In this document: positions 1 to 6,054 of the stretch, piece by piece | How the letters are laid out: each line of letters opens with the position of its first letter | Numbering within the stretch: position 1 is the stretch's first letter | Origin: Aquifex sp. | Lineage (GTDB): Bacteria > Aquificota > Aquificia > Aquificales > Aquificaceae | Length of the DNA: 9,179 nucleotides | Assembly: GCA_003978875.1 (NCBI GenBank) | Contig: QNXQ01000168.1 | Coordinates: 1 to 9,179 of the forward strand | Direction: 5' to 3' | Made by a program: the position numbers and the translations under genes | Notes under the pieces: generated by a model | What the model saw: the letters and a program-made list of their open reading frames with translations, nothing else | Database searches by the model: none | Told to the model about the DNA's origin: nothing

Positions 1-1550
1 TCAAGGATTTCTGCGGGAATAGGGTCGTCCAGGTTAAGAATACCTATTGCTATTCCACCTTTTCTCTCCCTACCTAATCTGAAGCCTGCTATGTTTATGT
101 TTGCTCCGCCCAATATTGAGCCTATTTTCCCTATAACTCCGGGCACATCTTTGTTTTCAAATACCAGTAATATTCCTTCGGGTTCTATATCCACTTTGTA
201 CCTATCTATTTCTATAATTCTCAACATTTGACCTTCGAGAACTGTGCCGGCTACAGTTTTTTCTTTTCCATCCGCTTTTACAACGACTTTGATGTAATGC
301 TTGAAGTCAGGAGTTTCTTCGGAGGATAACTCCTCGACTTTTATTCCCCTATCCTTTGCTACGTAGAAAGCGTTTATTATGTTTACCGGAAAGTCTACAA
401 CTTCTTCAAGGATTCCCTTAAGTACCGCAGAAGATATAGGTTGGAAGTGTTCGGCTATATCACCTCTTACTTCTATATGGACTTCCCTGATACCTTCATC
501 AGTCCACTGAACCAGAAACTTTCCTAACTTTTCCGCTAAATCTAAATAGGGCTTTATCAGAGTTAAGACTGATAAGTCTGGAAAGGGAGCATTTACGGCA
601 TACTCTACAGTTTGACCCTTAAGGGCTTTTAAAACCTGTTGTGCAACTATAACCGCAACATTTCTCTGAGATTCATAGGTATTGGCTCCGATATGAGGAC
701 TTAAGGAAATGTTTACTTTATCCGCGAGTCTTTTCAGCTCGTCTACAAACTCCGGAGGTGGCGGTTCCTTTGAATAAACATCTAAGGCAACACCTCTTAT
801 TTTCCCTTTCTCCATATACTTTATTAGAGCTTTTTCGTTTATTATTCCCCCTCTCGCACAGTTTACTATATAAACTCCTTCTTTCATAATTTCAAACTCT
901 TTTTCATCAATCATATTTTTGGTTTCATGGGTAAGAGGTGCGTGAATGGTAAGCACATCTATTTCTTTCAACATATCGTGTAGGTTATCCACAAGTTTTA
1001 CTCCCAGCTTATCCGCCTTTTCCTTAGGTATATAAGGGTCATAGGCCATTACTTTCATACCGAAAGCCTTAGCTCTTATCGCCACCTGTGAACCTATATT
1101 TCCGAGTCCTATTATTCCGAGAGTTCTTCCGTATAATTCTTCCCCCATAAACTTCTTCCTATCCCATCTGTAGCTCAAAATGTTTTCGTGGGCTTTATGG
1201 CCGTTTCTCATTATGGTAAGCATATGCATCATAGTAAGTTCCGTAGCACCTATGGTGTTTGCTCCGGGAGTATTTACGACGAGAATACCCCTCTTCGTTG
1301 CTTCTTCGATATCAACGTTATCAACACCTACTCCGGCTCTTCCGATAACTTTTAACTTTTCCGCCCTTTCTATAAGTTCTTTTGTTACCGGAGTTCTGCT
1401 TCGCGTAATAATCCCATCAAAATCTTTTACTTTTTCGAGCAGTTCCTCATAAGATATTTCAGGTTCGTTGTAAACTTCAACTTCGGGGTCTCTTTTAAGT
1501 AGTTCTATACCTTCAGGTGCTATCGGGTCAGTGATTAAAACCTTGTACAA
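1..1550 (-). CDS. serA: D-3-phosphoglycerate dehydrogenase, C-terminus off the left edge
   Basis: Oxidises 3-phospho-D-glycerate with NAD+ to 3-phosphohydroxypyruvate, the first step of serine synthesis; cytosolic. I translated 516 codons. The Rossmann motif GLGNIG is at residues 148-153, and the catalytic set of the D-2-hydroxyacid dehydrogenase family is intact: R233 in NCARGG, E262 in SKEPPP, H286 in SPHIGANT. An intervening allosteric-type domain (about 310-440) is followed by a C-terminal ACT domain (IGSILGGANI, then IAIGILNLDDPIP) that is cut by the window edge. This is the long three-domain SerA class of about 525-535 residues, so roughly 10-20 residues should be missing. The start is a TTG at 1548-1550, chosen because GGAGGT lies 7 nt upstream and an in-frame TAA at 1584-1586 closes the frame just above. 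No ATG precedes the conserved VLITDPIAPEG beginning. The gene is divergent from the Mut7-C gene. Confidence 0.96.
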   Translation of the reverse strand, partial: MYKVLITDPIAPEGIELLKRDPEVEVYNEPEISYEELLEKVKDFDGIITRSRTPVTKELIERAEKLKVIGRAGVGVDNVDIEEATKRGILVVNTPGANTIGATELTMMHMLTIMRNGHKAHENILSYRWDRKKFMGEELYGRTLGIIGLGNIGSQVAIRAKAFGMKVMAYDPYIPKEKADKLGVKLVDNLHDMLKEIDVLTIHAPLTHETKNMIDEKEFEIMKEGVYIVNCARGGIINEKALIKYMEKGKIRGVALDVYSKEPPPPEFVDELKRLADKVNISLSPHIGANTYESQRNVAVIVAQQVLKALKGQTVEYAVNAPFPDLSVLTLIKPYLDLAEKLGKFLVQWTDEGIREVHIEVRGDIAEHFQPISSAVLKGILEEVVDFPVNIINAFYVAKDRGIKVEELSSEETPDFKHYIKVVVKADGKEKTVAGTVLEGQMLRIIEIDRYKVDIEPEGILLVFENKDVPGVIGKIGSILGGANINIAGFRLGRERKGGIAIGILNLDDPIPAEIL

Positions 1551-1556
1551 TCCTTT

Positions 1557-1562
1557 ACCTCC
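1557..1562 (-). promoter_or_regulatory. ribosome binding site that fixes the TTG start of serA
   Basis: The minus strand reads GGAGGT, ending 7 nt before the TTG at 1550. This is a near-perfect Shine-Dalgarno at normal spacing, and it is the main reason for accepting the rare TTG start. Confidence 0.8.
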
Positions 1563-1576
1563 GTGAAGGGAGTAAG

Positions 1577-1624
1577 AAATTAATTATATCTATAAGGGAT
1601 ATACCAATTCAAACAAAATTAATT
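1577..1624. repeat. two copies of AAATTAATT flanking the serA promoter
   Basis: AAATTAATT occurs at 1577-1585 and again at 1616-1624, 39 bp apart. Each contains the 8-bp palindrome AATTAATT. The first copy touches the serA -10 box and the second lies just upstream of the -35 box and next to the start of the divergent gene. They could be operator half-sites for a regulator of serA, but the region is so AT-rich that chance is a serious alternative. Confidence 0.25.
1583..1612 (-). promoter_or_regulatory. sigma-70-type promoter for serA
   Basis: The minus strand has TTGAAT (plus 1607-1612) and, after an 18-bp spacer, a perfect TATAAT (plus 1583-1588). Transcription would begin near plus 1575-1577, giving a leader of about 25 nt that carries the GGAGGT site. 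The match is by eye; start-site mapping has not been seen. Confidence 0.6.
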
Positions 1625-1627
1625 GAA

Positions 1628-2077
1628 ATGAGGTTTTATCTTGAAGAAAACTTAGAAAAACTGGCACGGTGGCTAAGATTTTTAGGGTATAGTGCTTATA
1701 CTATAAAGGGTAAGATAGAGCTGAAAAAAATTCCTCCTGATGGTGTTTTCATTACTACATCAAGAAAGTGGTATGAAAAATTAAATAAGCTTGGGCTTCA
1801 GGCTTTTATTGTCCCGAGACACGATTTCGAACTTCAACTCTGCGGTGTAATAAAACACTTTGGACTCAGAGCTGAACTAACTCTTAACCTATGTGCTTAC
1901 TGCTCAAGTCCTCTGCTGGGAGTAGATAAAGAGGAAGTGAAGGAAAGAATACCTCCAAGGGTTTATAAGGAAGCCTCGGATTTTACCCTCTGTCCAAATT
2001 GCGGAGCTATTTTTTGGAAAGGTTCCCATTTTAACCGTATGAGAAAAAGATTGAGGGAAATTTTAGAGAAGTGCTAA
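1628..2077 (+). CDS. Mut7-C / zinc-ribbon domain protein with degenerate PIN-like site
   Basis: A 149-residue protein of the Mut7-C family, a PIN-like fold proposed to be an RNase and joined to a C-terminal zinc ribbon. The family signature LARWLRFLGY is at residues 12-21. The ribbon has C89/C92 and C122/C125, followed by the typical FWKGSHFNRM (129-138). The PIN-like half looks damaged. Where I recall family members carrying an Asp in the first strand, this one has LEEN (5-8). After LGY it has Ser where Asp is usual. The usual TRD segment reads TTSRK (43-47), and the helix before it is shortened. It may bind RNA without cutting it, or use other acids (E6, E7). The ATG at 1628 has no clear Shine-Dalgarno; no better start is in frame. 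The last 15 bp overlap gcvPA tail-to-tail. Family call is firm, function is not. Confidence 0.8.
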   Translation: MRFYLEENLEKLARWLRFLGYSAYTIKGKIELKKIPPDGVFITTSRKWYEKLNKLGLQAFIVPRHDFELQLCGVIKHFGLRAELTLNLCAYCSSPLLGVDKEEVKERIPPRVYKEASDFTLCPNCGAIFWKGSHFNRMRKRLREILEKC

Positions 2078-3382
2078 TACCCTATCCATTTCCTCTCGTG
2101 TTCTTTTCTCGGTAACAGCTATTAGTGTAGCATTGGAAAGTTCTTTGAAGAATCTCTTAAGAGGAAGTCCTAAAAGGATTTTCTCTTTGATAAGTTTTTC
2201 GTAAATAGTCTCTAAGTTTTCATGCATGAGAGGAAATTCCCATAAATGCTTACCGCTAAATACTTCATTAAATCCCTTTTCTAAAAGTTTTTTCTTAAAG
2301 TAAATAGCCTTGGATAAGCTCTGAATGGCGACTTCTCTGATTCCCTCCTTTCCGAGGAGAACCATGTATAGCAGGTTTGCAAGAGCTACAAGGTTTTGGT
2401 TTGTACATATATTTGAGGTAGCTCTCTCTCTTCTTATATGCTGTTCTCTTGTCTGGAGAACCAAAGTAAAAGCTTTCTTTCCTTCTAAGTCTTCTGCCAG
2501 CCCTACAAGCCTTCCAGGCATCTTTCTGACATATTCCTTTTTAGTGGCGAAGAAACCTACATAAGGACCTCCGAAGGATAACGGAACTCCCATCTGTTGA
2601 CCTTCTCCTACAACAATATCTGCACCGAACTCGGAAGGAGGCTTGAGTATGGACAAGGCTATAGGGTCTGCAACGACTATCAAAGGAACATCGTATCTTT
2701 TTGCAATTTCACTTATTTCTTTAAGCGGTTCTATAAATCCGAAAAAGTTCGGATATTGAACTGCAAGAGCATGAACTTCATTATTTCTCAGAACTTCTTC
2801 TAACCTGTTTAGGTCAATAGTTCCCTCTTCCGAGAAAGGAACTATTTCGATTTTATCTTTATACCCTCTGAGGTAGGTCTTTACAACAGCTCTGTAAAGG
2901 GGATTAATAGTTTCGGGAAGAACAACTGTATCTCCTTTACCCTTTATTGCCCGCGCCATTAAGACCGCTTCGGCCAGTGCAGACGCACCATCGTACATTG
3001 AGGCGTTAGCTACATCCATCCCTGTGAGCTCACATATCAGGGATTGGTACTCAAATATTGCTTGAAGGGTTCCTTGAGAAGCCTCTGCTTGATAAGGAGT
3101 GTAAGGGGTTAAAAACTCACCTCTATTCAGTATTTGCCATATTACCGATGGTATTACTCTGTCATAGGCTCCGGCTCCTATAAAGTAAACGGGTATATCT
3201 ACCTCTTCAGATACCTTATCGAAGAGTTTCCTCAAATCTTCTTCAGAATGGGGCTCAGGTAGGGAAAATTTCTCGGAGAAAAGTTCGGATGGGATATGGG
3301 AGAATAAATCTTTAATTTCTTTGAGGCCGAGCTCCTCAAGAATTTCCTTTGTTTCCTCTTGGGAATGGGGTATGTAGCTCAC
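2063..3382 (-). CDS. gcvPA: glycine dehydrogenase (decarboxylating), subunit 1 of the split P-protein
   Basis: N-terminal half of the split glycine decarboxylase. With subunit 2 (GcvPB, which carries the PLP lysine) it decarboxylates glycine and passes the aminomethyl group to lipoyl-GcvH. It has 439 residues, normal for subunit 1. Recognisable family blocks are FIGAGAYD (about 68-75), TPYTPYQAEASQG (about 92-104), NASMYDGASALAEA (about 126-139), the GEGQQMGVPLSFGGPYVGF block (about 259-277) and TREQHIRRERATSNICTNQ (about 311-329). The start is a GTG at 3380-3382, with AGGAGG (plus 3387-3392) 4 nt upstream. It overlaps the gcvH TGA as GTGA, so the two should be translationally coupled. gcvPB and gcvT are not in the window; they must lie elsewhere if the cycle is complete. 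It is the last gene of the minus-strand cluster, and no terminator is visible downstream. Confidence 0.95.
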   Translation of the reverse strand: MSYIPHSQEETKEILEELGLKEIKDLFSHIPSELFSEKFSLPEPHSEEDLRKLFDKVSEEVDIPVYFIGAGAYDRVIPSVIWQILNRGEFLTPYTPYQAEASQGTLQAIFEYQSLICELTGMDVANASMYDGASALAEAVLMARAIKGKGDTVVLPETINPLYRAVVKTYLRGYKDKIEIVPFSEEGTIDLNRLEEVLRNNEVHALAVQYPNFFGFIEPLKEISEIAKRYDVPLIVVADPIALSILKPPSEFGADIVVGEGQQMGVPLSFGGPYVGFFATKKEYVRKMPGRLVGLAEDLEGKKAFTLVLQTREQHIRRERATSNICTNQNLVALANLLYMVLLGKEGIREVAIQSLSKAIYFKKKLLEKGFNEVFSGKHLWEFPLMHENLETIYEKLIKEKILLGLPLKRFFKELSNATLIAVTEKRTREEMDRVLALL

Positions 3383-3900
3383 TTTTCCTCCTCGTATCCT
3401 AATTCTCCTTCTACATCTTCTAGTCTTTCCATTACATCGTCTATAATCTCTTCTTCCTCTCTCATTTCGATTTCTTCCTCTTTTTCCTCTTCTACTATTT
3501 CTTTCAAGTATTCCGCATAGTCTTCAGCTGTCATAAGGTCTTCAATTTCCGTAGGATCTTTCATTTCAACTATGGCAATCCACCCTGCATCATACGGATC
3601 ATCGTTTACCAATCCGGGTTCGTCTTTCAAATCTTCATTCACCTTTACTACGGTACCCGTAACAGGTGCATATACGGGAGCCACATTTTTTACCGATTCC
3701 AGATTTGCTAAAGTATCTCCTGCATCTACCTCTTTATCTACTTCGGGTAAATCTACATAAACTATATCTCCTAACTGCTTTTGAGCGTAATCGGTGATAC
3801 CAACCTGAGCAAGACCGTTCTTTACTAAAACCCATTCGTGTTCCTTTGTATAGTAACGATCACCCTTAATTAGATAGTTATCGACATAGAAGTCTTCCAT
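3379..3900 (-). CDS. gcvH: glycine cleavage system H protein with long acidic C-terminal tail
   Basis: The lipoyl carrier that shuttles the aminomethyl group between P and T proteins. Residue numbers are for the 173-aa form starting at the ATG at 3900. The family entry motif YTKEHEWV is at 17-24. The lipoylation site is K71 in NLESVKN, followed by PVTGTVVKVNEDL (79-91) and NDDPYDAGWIA (99-109). The conserved domain ends near residue 132, as expected for an H protein of about 125-130 residues. It is followed by an unusual tail of about 40 residues in which 22 of the last 40 are Asp or Glu (runs EEEKEEE and REEEE). The tail is helix-prone and unexplained. A longer reading from a GTG at 3927 would run into moaD, whereas the ATG has GGAGGTG just upstream, so I chose the ATG. 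Some Aquificales carry several GcvH-like proteins, some tied to sulfur metabolism; adjacency to gcvPA favours true glycine cleavage here. Confidence 0.94.
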   Translation of the reverse strand: MEDFYVDNYLIKGDRYYTKEHEWVLVKNGLAQVGITDYAQKQLGDIVYVDLPEVDKEVDAGDTLANLESVKNVAPVYAPVTGTVVKVNEDLKDEPGLVNDDPYDAGWIAIVEMKDPTEIEDLMTAEDYAEYLKEIVEEEKEEEIEMREEEEIIDDVMERLEDVEGELGYEEEK

Positions 3901-3904
3901 AATA

Positions 3905-3911
3905 CACCTCC
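3905..3911 (-). promoter_or_regulatory. ribosome binding site that fixes the gcvH start
   Basis: The minus strand reads GGAGGTG, ending 4 nt before the ATG at 3900 (6 nt counted from GGAGG). It lies downstream of the alternative GTG at 3927, so it supports the shorter, non-overlapping GcvH. Confidence 0.85.
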
Positions 3912-3919
3912 GTGAGAAG

Positions 3920-4156
3920 TTATCCACCGCTTACGGGAGGAATAAGAGCTACTCTATCACCTTCAGATATTTTATAACTATCTTCTACATATTCTTCATT
4001 TACAGCAATCCTCACAGAGTTAAGGATTTCTTTAGCTTCTGGATATCGTTCCTTTAATAAATCCCTAAGCTGACCCGCGGTTCCTTCAAAAGGAATTTCT
4101 TCTGAATTCTTTCCTAATTTTTCCCTTAAAATCGAAAAGTATCTTATTTCTACCAT
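3920..4156 (-). CDS. moaD: MoaD/ThiS-family sulfur carrier, likely molybdopterin synthase small subunit
   Basis: A 78-residue ubiquitin-fold sulfur carrier. MoaD is thiocarboxylated at its C-terminal glycine and gives sulfur to precursor Z (cPMP) in molybdopterin synthase together with MoaE. The sequence opens with the beta-strand VEIRYFSILREKLG, has VRIAVNEEYV near residues 48-57, and ends with RVALIPPVSGG, the MoaD-type C-terminus with a free terminal Gly-Gly. The IPPVSGG ending argues for MoaD over ThiS; a tungsten or tRNA-thiolation carrier role cannot be excluded. moaE, moeB and other cofactor genes are absent from the window. The ATG at 4156 has no obvious Shine-Dalgarno. The gene starts 18 bp after the RNA ligase stop, and that gap is an imperfect palindrome. 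Its stop is 19 bp before the gcvH ATG. Confidence 0.88.
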   Translation of the reverse strand: MVEIRYFSILREKLGKNSEEIPFEGTAGQLRDLLKERYPEAKEILNSVRIAVNEEYVEDSYKISEGDRVALIPPVSGG

Positions 4157-4174
4157 AGTCTTTATATATAGACT
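4157..4174. repeat. 18-bp near-palindrome filling the rnl-moaD gap
   Basis: The minus strand reads AGTCTATATATAAAGACT, an 18-bp inverted repeat with one mismatched pair. It fills the whole space between the RNA ligase stop and the moaD ATG. It could be a protein-binding site, a weak hairpin at the moaD initiation region, or an AT-rich coincidence. It is too AT-rich and lacks a U-tract, so it is a poor intrinsic terminator. Confidence 0.35.
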
Positions 4175-5278
4175 TCAATCGTAGACAATTCCACCGCTAA
4201 GGAGATGTCCAAGCAATCCCGTCATATTCAAGTATATTTTGTCAAACTCAAGTCTCCAATAGTCTCCTTCTTTTTCCAATCTCCTTTCTTTTACCTGTAT
4301 ATGTTTGGATGTTTTAGATAACAGTTCCAGAAGAGCAATAGCATTTTCCTTTTTTCTGAACTTACATGAAAATGTTCTGTAGACTTTGTGTTCCTTTTGG
4401 AATTGCTCTATCGCTTGGAAAAGTCCATCTATGAAGGCTTTTCCTAATTCTTCGTAAAGGTGCTCCGTTCTTTCCAAGCCTTCTTCCAGCATAAACAAGA
4501 CTAATCTAAGAGTTCTATTAGTGTAATATTCGGAGGGAAGTTGAAGCATATTCTTTGCATTTACCTTTATATCCATTAGATTGGCATAGCTTGTTATGTA
4601 TTTAACTCTTTTATTTCTTTCGCTATCCTCTTTGAAGACTACTCCTTCTCTACCTTCCTCGTTATACTTTTTGAGTACTTCCTTTATCTTCTTTATATCT
4701 TCATCGCTTGATGTAAATCTTCCTATAACTTCAACGTGGGGCAAATTATATTTTTCTATCAGCTCCATCTTTTCCCTGTGGCTCAGAAACCTCAGTTCAT
4801 TTTTCTTCATAAAATCGAATACAAAAATACGCACATCCTCCTTTATGTAAGGAGGACTTTCCTCTATATATGGATTTTCTGGACCAGCCACTTCTGCACA
4901 TATGACCAGGTCAGGATTTTCATCGAGTATTCTAAGGTCAATCAGGTCTTCTAGTCTATCGGTGGTAAAAGGACAGATAAATCCTCCTCTCGAAAGGGCG
5001 TAGTAGTTTTCTCCATATTTGAATATTCTCGTGTTGTAGCCATCAACTTTTTCTTCTACCCAAAAGGGTGCTTCGAATTGCTCTTTTAATCCGGTTTCCA
5101 ACATAAAAATTCTTCCTATATGGGGATATCCCCATATAACGAAATCTTTGAATATAACGGTACCTCTGGGTATATCTTTGTAATCGTCATTGAATCTTAA
5201 ATACTCAAGACCAAAAGCTTCTTCACTTCTTACTTTTTTCTTTTTTAGGGCATCTCTTACTATGTCAGGACTAATCAC
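4175..5278 (-). CDS. ATP-dependent RNA ligase, Rnl3 (Pab1020/MTH1221) family
   Basis: A 367-residue nucleotidyltransferase that joins 5'-phosphate and 3'-hydroxyl RNA ends through ligase-AMP and AppRNA intermediates; the archaeal relatives form homodimers and circularise RNA. Motif I is K77-V-D-G, with K77 the expected AMP-bonded lysine. Downstream in order are SRGGF (96-100, motif Ia), CAEVAGPENPY (127-137, motif III), FVFDFM (152-157, IIIa), EGVVFKE (211-217, IV) and RVKYIT (224-229, V). The remaining ~135 helical residues match the C-terminal dimerisation region of this family. The WGYPHIGRIF segment (49-58) is also typical of Rnl3. The start is a GTG at 5276-5278 directly after an in-frame TAA, with no clear Shine-Dalgarno, 23 bp after purQ; reinitiation is likely. 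The family is mainly archaeal, with few bacterial members including Aquificales, so ancient transfer is plausible. The cellular substrate is unknown. Confidence 0.88.
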   Translation of the reverse strand: MISPDIVRDALKKKKVRSEEAFGLEYLRFNDDYKDIPRGTVIFKDFVIWGYPHIGRIFMLETGLKEQFEAPFWVEEKVDGYNTRIFKYGENYYALSRGGFICPFTTDRLEDLIDLRILDENPDLVICAEVAGPENPYIEESPPYIKEDVRIFVFDFMKKNELRFLSHREKMELIEKYNLPHVEVIGRFTSSDEDIKKIKEVLKKYNEEGREGVVFKEDSERNKRVKYITSYANLMDIKVNAKNMLQLPSEYYTNRTLRLVLFMLEEGLERTEHLYEELGKAFIDGLFQAIEQFQKEHKVYRTFSCKFRKKENAIALLELLSKTSKHIQVKERRLEKEGDYWRLEFDKIYLNMTGLLGHLLSGGIVYD

Positions 5279-5301
5279 TTAATTAAGAATACCATAAATC
5301 T

Positions 5302-5985
5302 TTACTCCCTAAGCAAGGAATACCATAACATCAAACCGTCGTGTGAACCGAGAATATCCTCGGATGCTCTTTCCGGATGGGGCATCATTCCAAAAACATT
5401 ACCTTCTTTGTTCATAACTCCGGCTATATTGGATACTGAACCGTTTGGGTTGCTCTCATCACCAACTCTTCCCTCTTCGTCACAATATCTGAACAATATC
5501 TGTCCTCTGTCTTCCATTTGTTTTAATTCTTCTTCAGTAACGTAATATCTTCCGTCATGATGAGCTATAGGAATTCTCAAAATTTCTCCTTTGTCAAGTT
5601 CCCTGGTAAAGGCGGTATTGTCATTTTCTACACGTAGGTTAACCCATTTGCATATGAATTTTCTGTTTATGTTGGGAAGTAAAGCTCCGGGAAGGAGTTT
5701 AAGTTCAGTAAGTATTTGGAAACCGTTGCAGATGCCTATAACGTATTTACCCTTTTGGGCAAACTCATAAATAGCTTCAGCAAGAGGTGTTTTAGAGGCA
5801 AGAGCTCCCGGTCTTAGATAATCTCCAAATGAGAAACCTCCAGGTAAAATTACACAATCGTATTTGGAAAGTTCTTTTTGATTCCAAAATACAAACTCAA
5901 CATCTTTCTCAAGAACATCACGTATCACGTAGTAGGTGTCGTAATCACAATTAGACCCAGGGAAAACACAAACGGCGAATTTCAT
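5302..5985 (-). CDS. purQ: phosphoribosylformylglycinamidine synthase, glutaminase subunit
   Basis: Class I glutamine amidotransferase subunit of FGAM synthase (step 4 of purine synthesis). It releases ammonia from glutamine for PurL, bridged by PurS. It has 227 residues, the usual length. The PurQ N-terminal signature FPGSNCDYD is at 8-16, and ILPGGFSFGDYLRPGA at 46-61. The nucleophile is C86 in GICNGFQ, and the triad is completed by H203 and E205 in MPHPERASE. PurL and PurS genes are not nearby, so the complex is assembled from scattered genes. The ATG at 5985 is the natural N-terminus (MKFAVCVFPG) and has no Shine-Dalgarno. A TATAAT box only 8 bp upstream suggests a leaderless transcript. 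It heads the minus-strand cluster that continues into the RNA ligase. Confidence 0.96.
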   Translation of the reverse strand: MKFAVCVFPGSNCDYDTYYVIRDVLEKDVEFVFWNQKELSKYDCVILPGGFSFGDYLRPGALASKTPLAEAIYEFAQKGKYVIGICNGFQILTELKLLPGALLPNINRKFICKWVNLRVENDNTAFTRELDKGEILRIPIAHHDGRYYVTEEELKQMEDRGQILFRYCDEEGRVGDESNPNGSVSNIAGVMNKEGNVFGMMPHPERASEDILGSHDGLMLWYSLLRE

Positions 5986-5993
5986 AAGGATTG

Positions 5994-5999
5994 ATTATA
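5994..5999 (-). promoter_or_regulatory. -10 box for the purQ-rnl-moaD-gcvH-gcvPA cluster
   Basis: A perfect TATAAT on the minus strand lies 8 nt before the purQ ATG. With a normal start 6-8 nt downstream, the mRNA would begin within about three bases of the ATG. No convincing -35 box is visible: TTCACT stands 19 bp upstream with four matches, and TTTACA is too close at 13 bp. Confidence 0.5.
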
Positions 6000-6026
6000 A
6001 AATGTTAAAATTTGTAAAAGTGAAAA

Positions 6027-6046
6027 TATATTTATCGGAAGAGGGG
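6027..6046 (+). promoter_or_regulatory. putative -10 element and ribosome binding site of herA
   Basis: TATATT at 6027-6032 is a 5/6 match to the -10 consensus, but its -35 partner is weak (GTTAAA at 6004-6009, 17-bp spacer). GAGGGG at 6041-6046 is a plausible Shine-Dalgarno 8 nt before the ATG at 6055. The divergent gap with purQ is only 69 bp, so the two promoters must interleave. Confidence 0.35.
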
Positions 6047-6054
6047 CTTTAATT

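Noticed and set aside
1180..1452. A 90-codon plus-strand open frame with Ser/Thr/Phe-rich translation
   Set aside because: It is the antisense of serA coding sequence, where the SerA motifs are unambiguous.
3383..3920. Glycine riboswitch ahead of the gcv genes
   Set aside because: gcvH and gcvPA overlap, and the gap before gcvH is only 19 bp, so there is no room for an aptamer.
3901..3927. A nine-residue longer N-terminus for GcvH from a GTG at 3927
   Set aside because: It would overlap the moaD stop, and GGAGGTG lies between it and the ATG at 3900, which matches the family N-terminus better.
4596..4954. Two plus-strand open frames with hydrophobic translations
   Set aside because: Both are antisense shadows of the RNA ligase gene; their hydrophobicity comes from complementing Lys/Glu codons.
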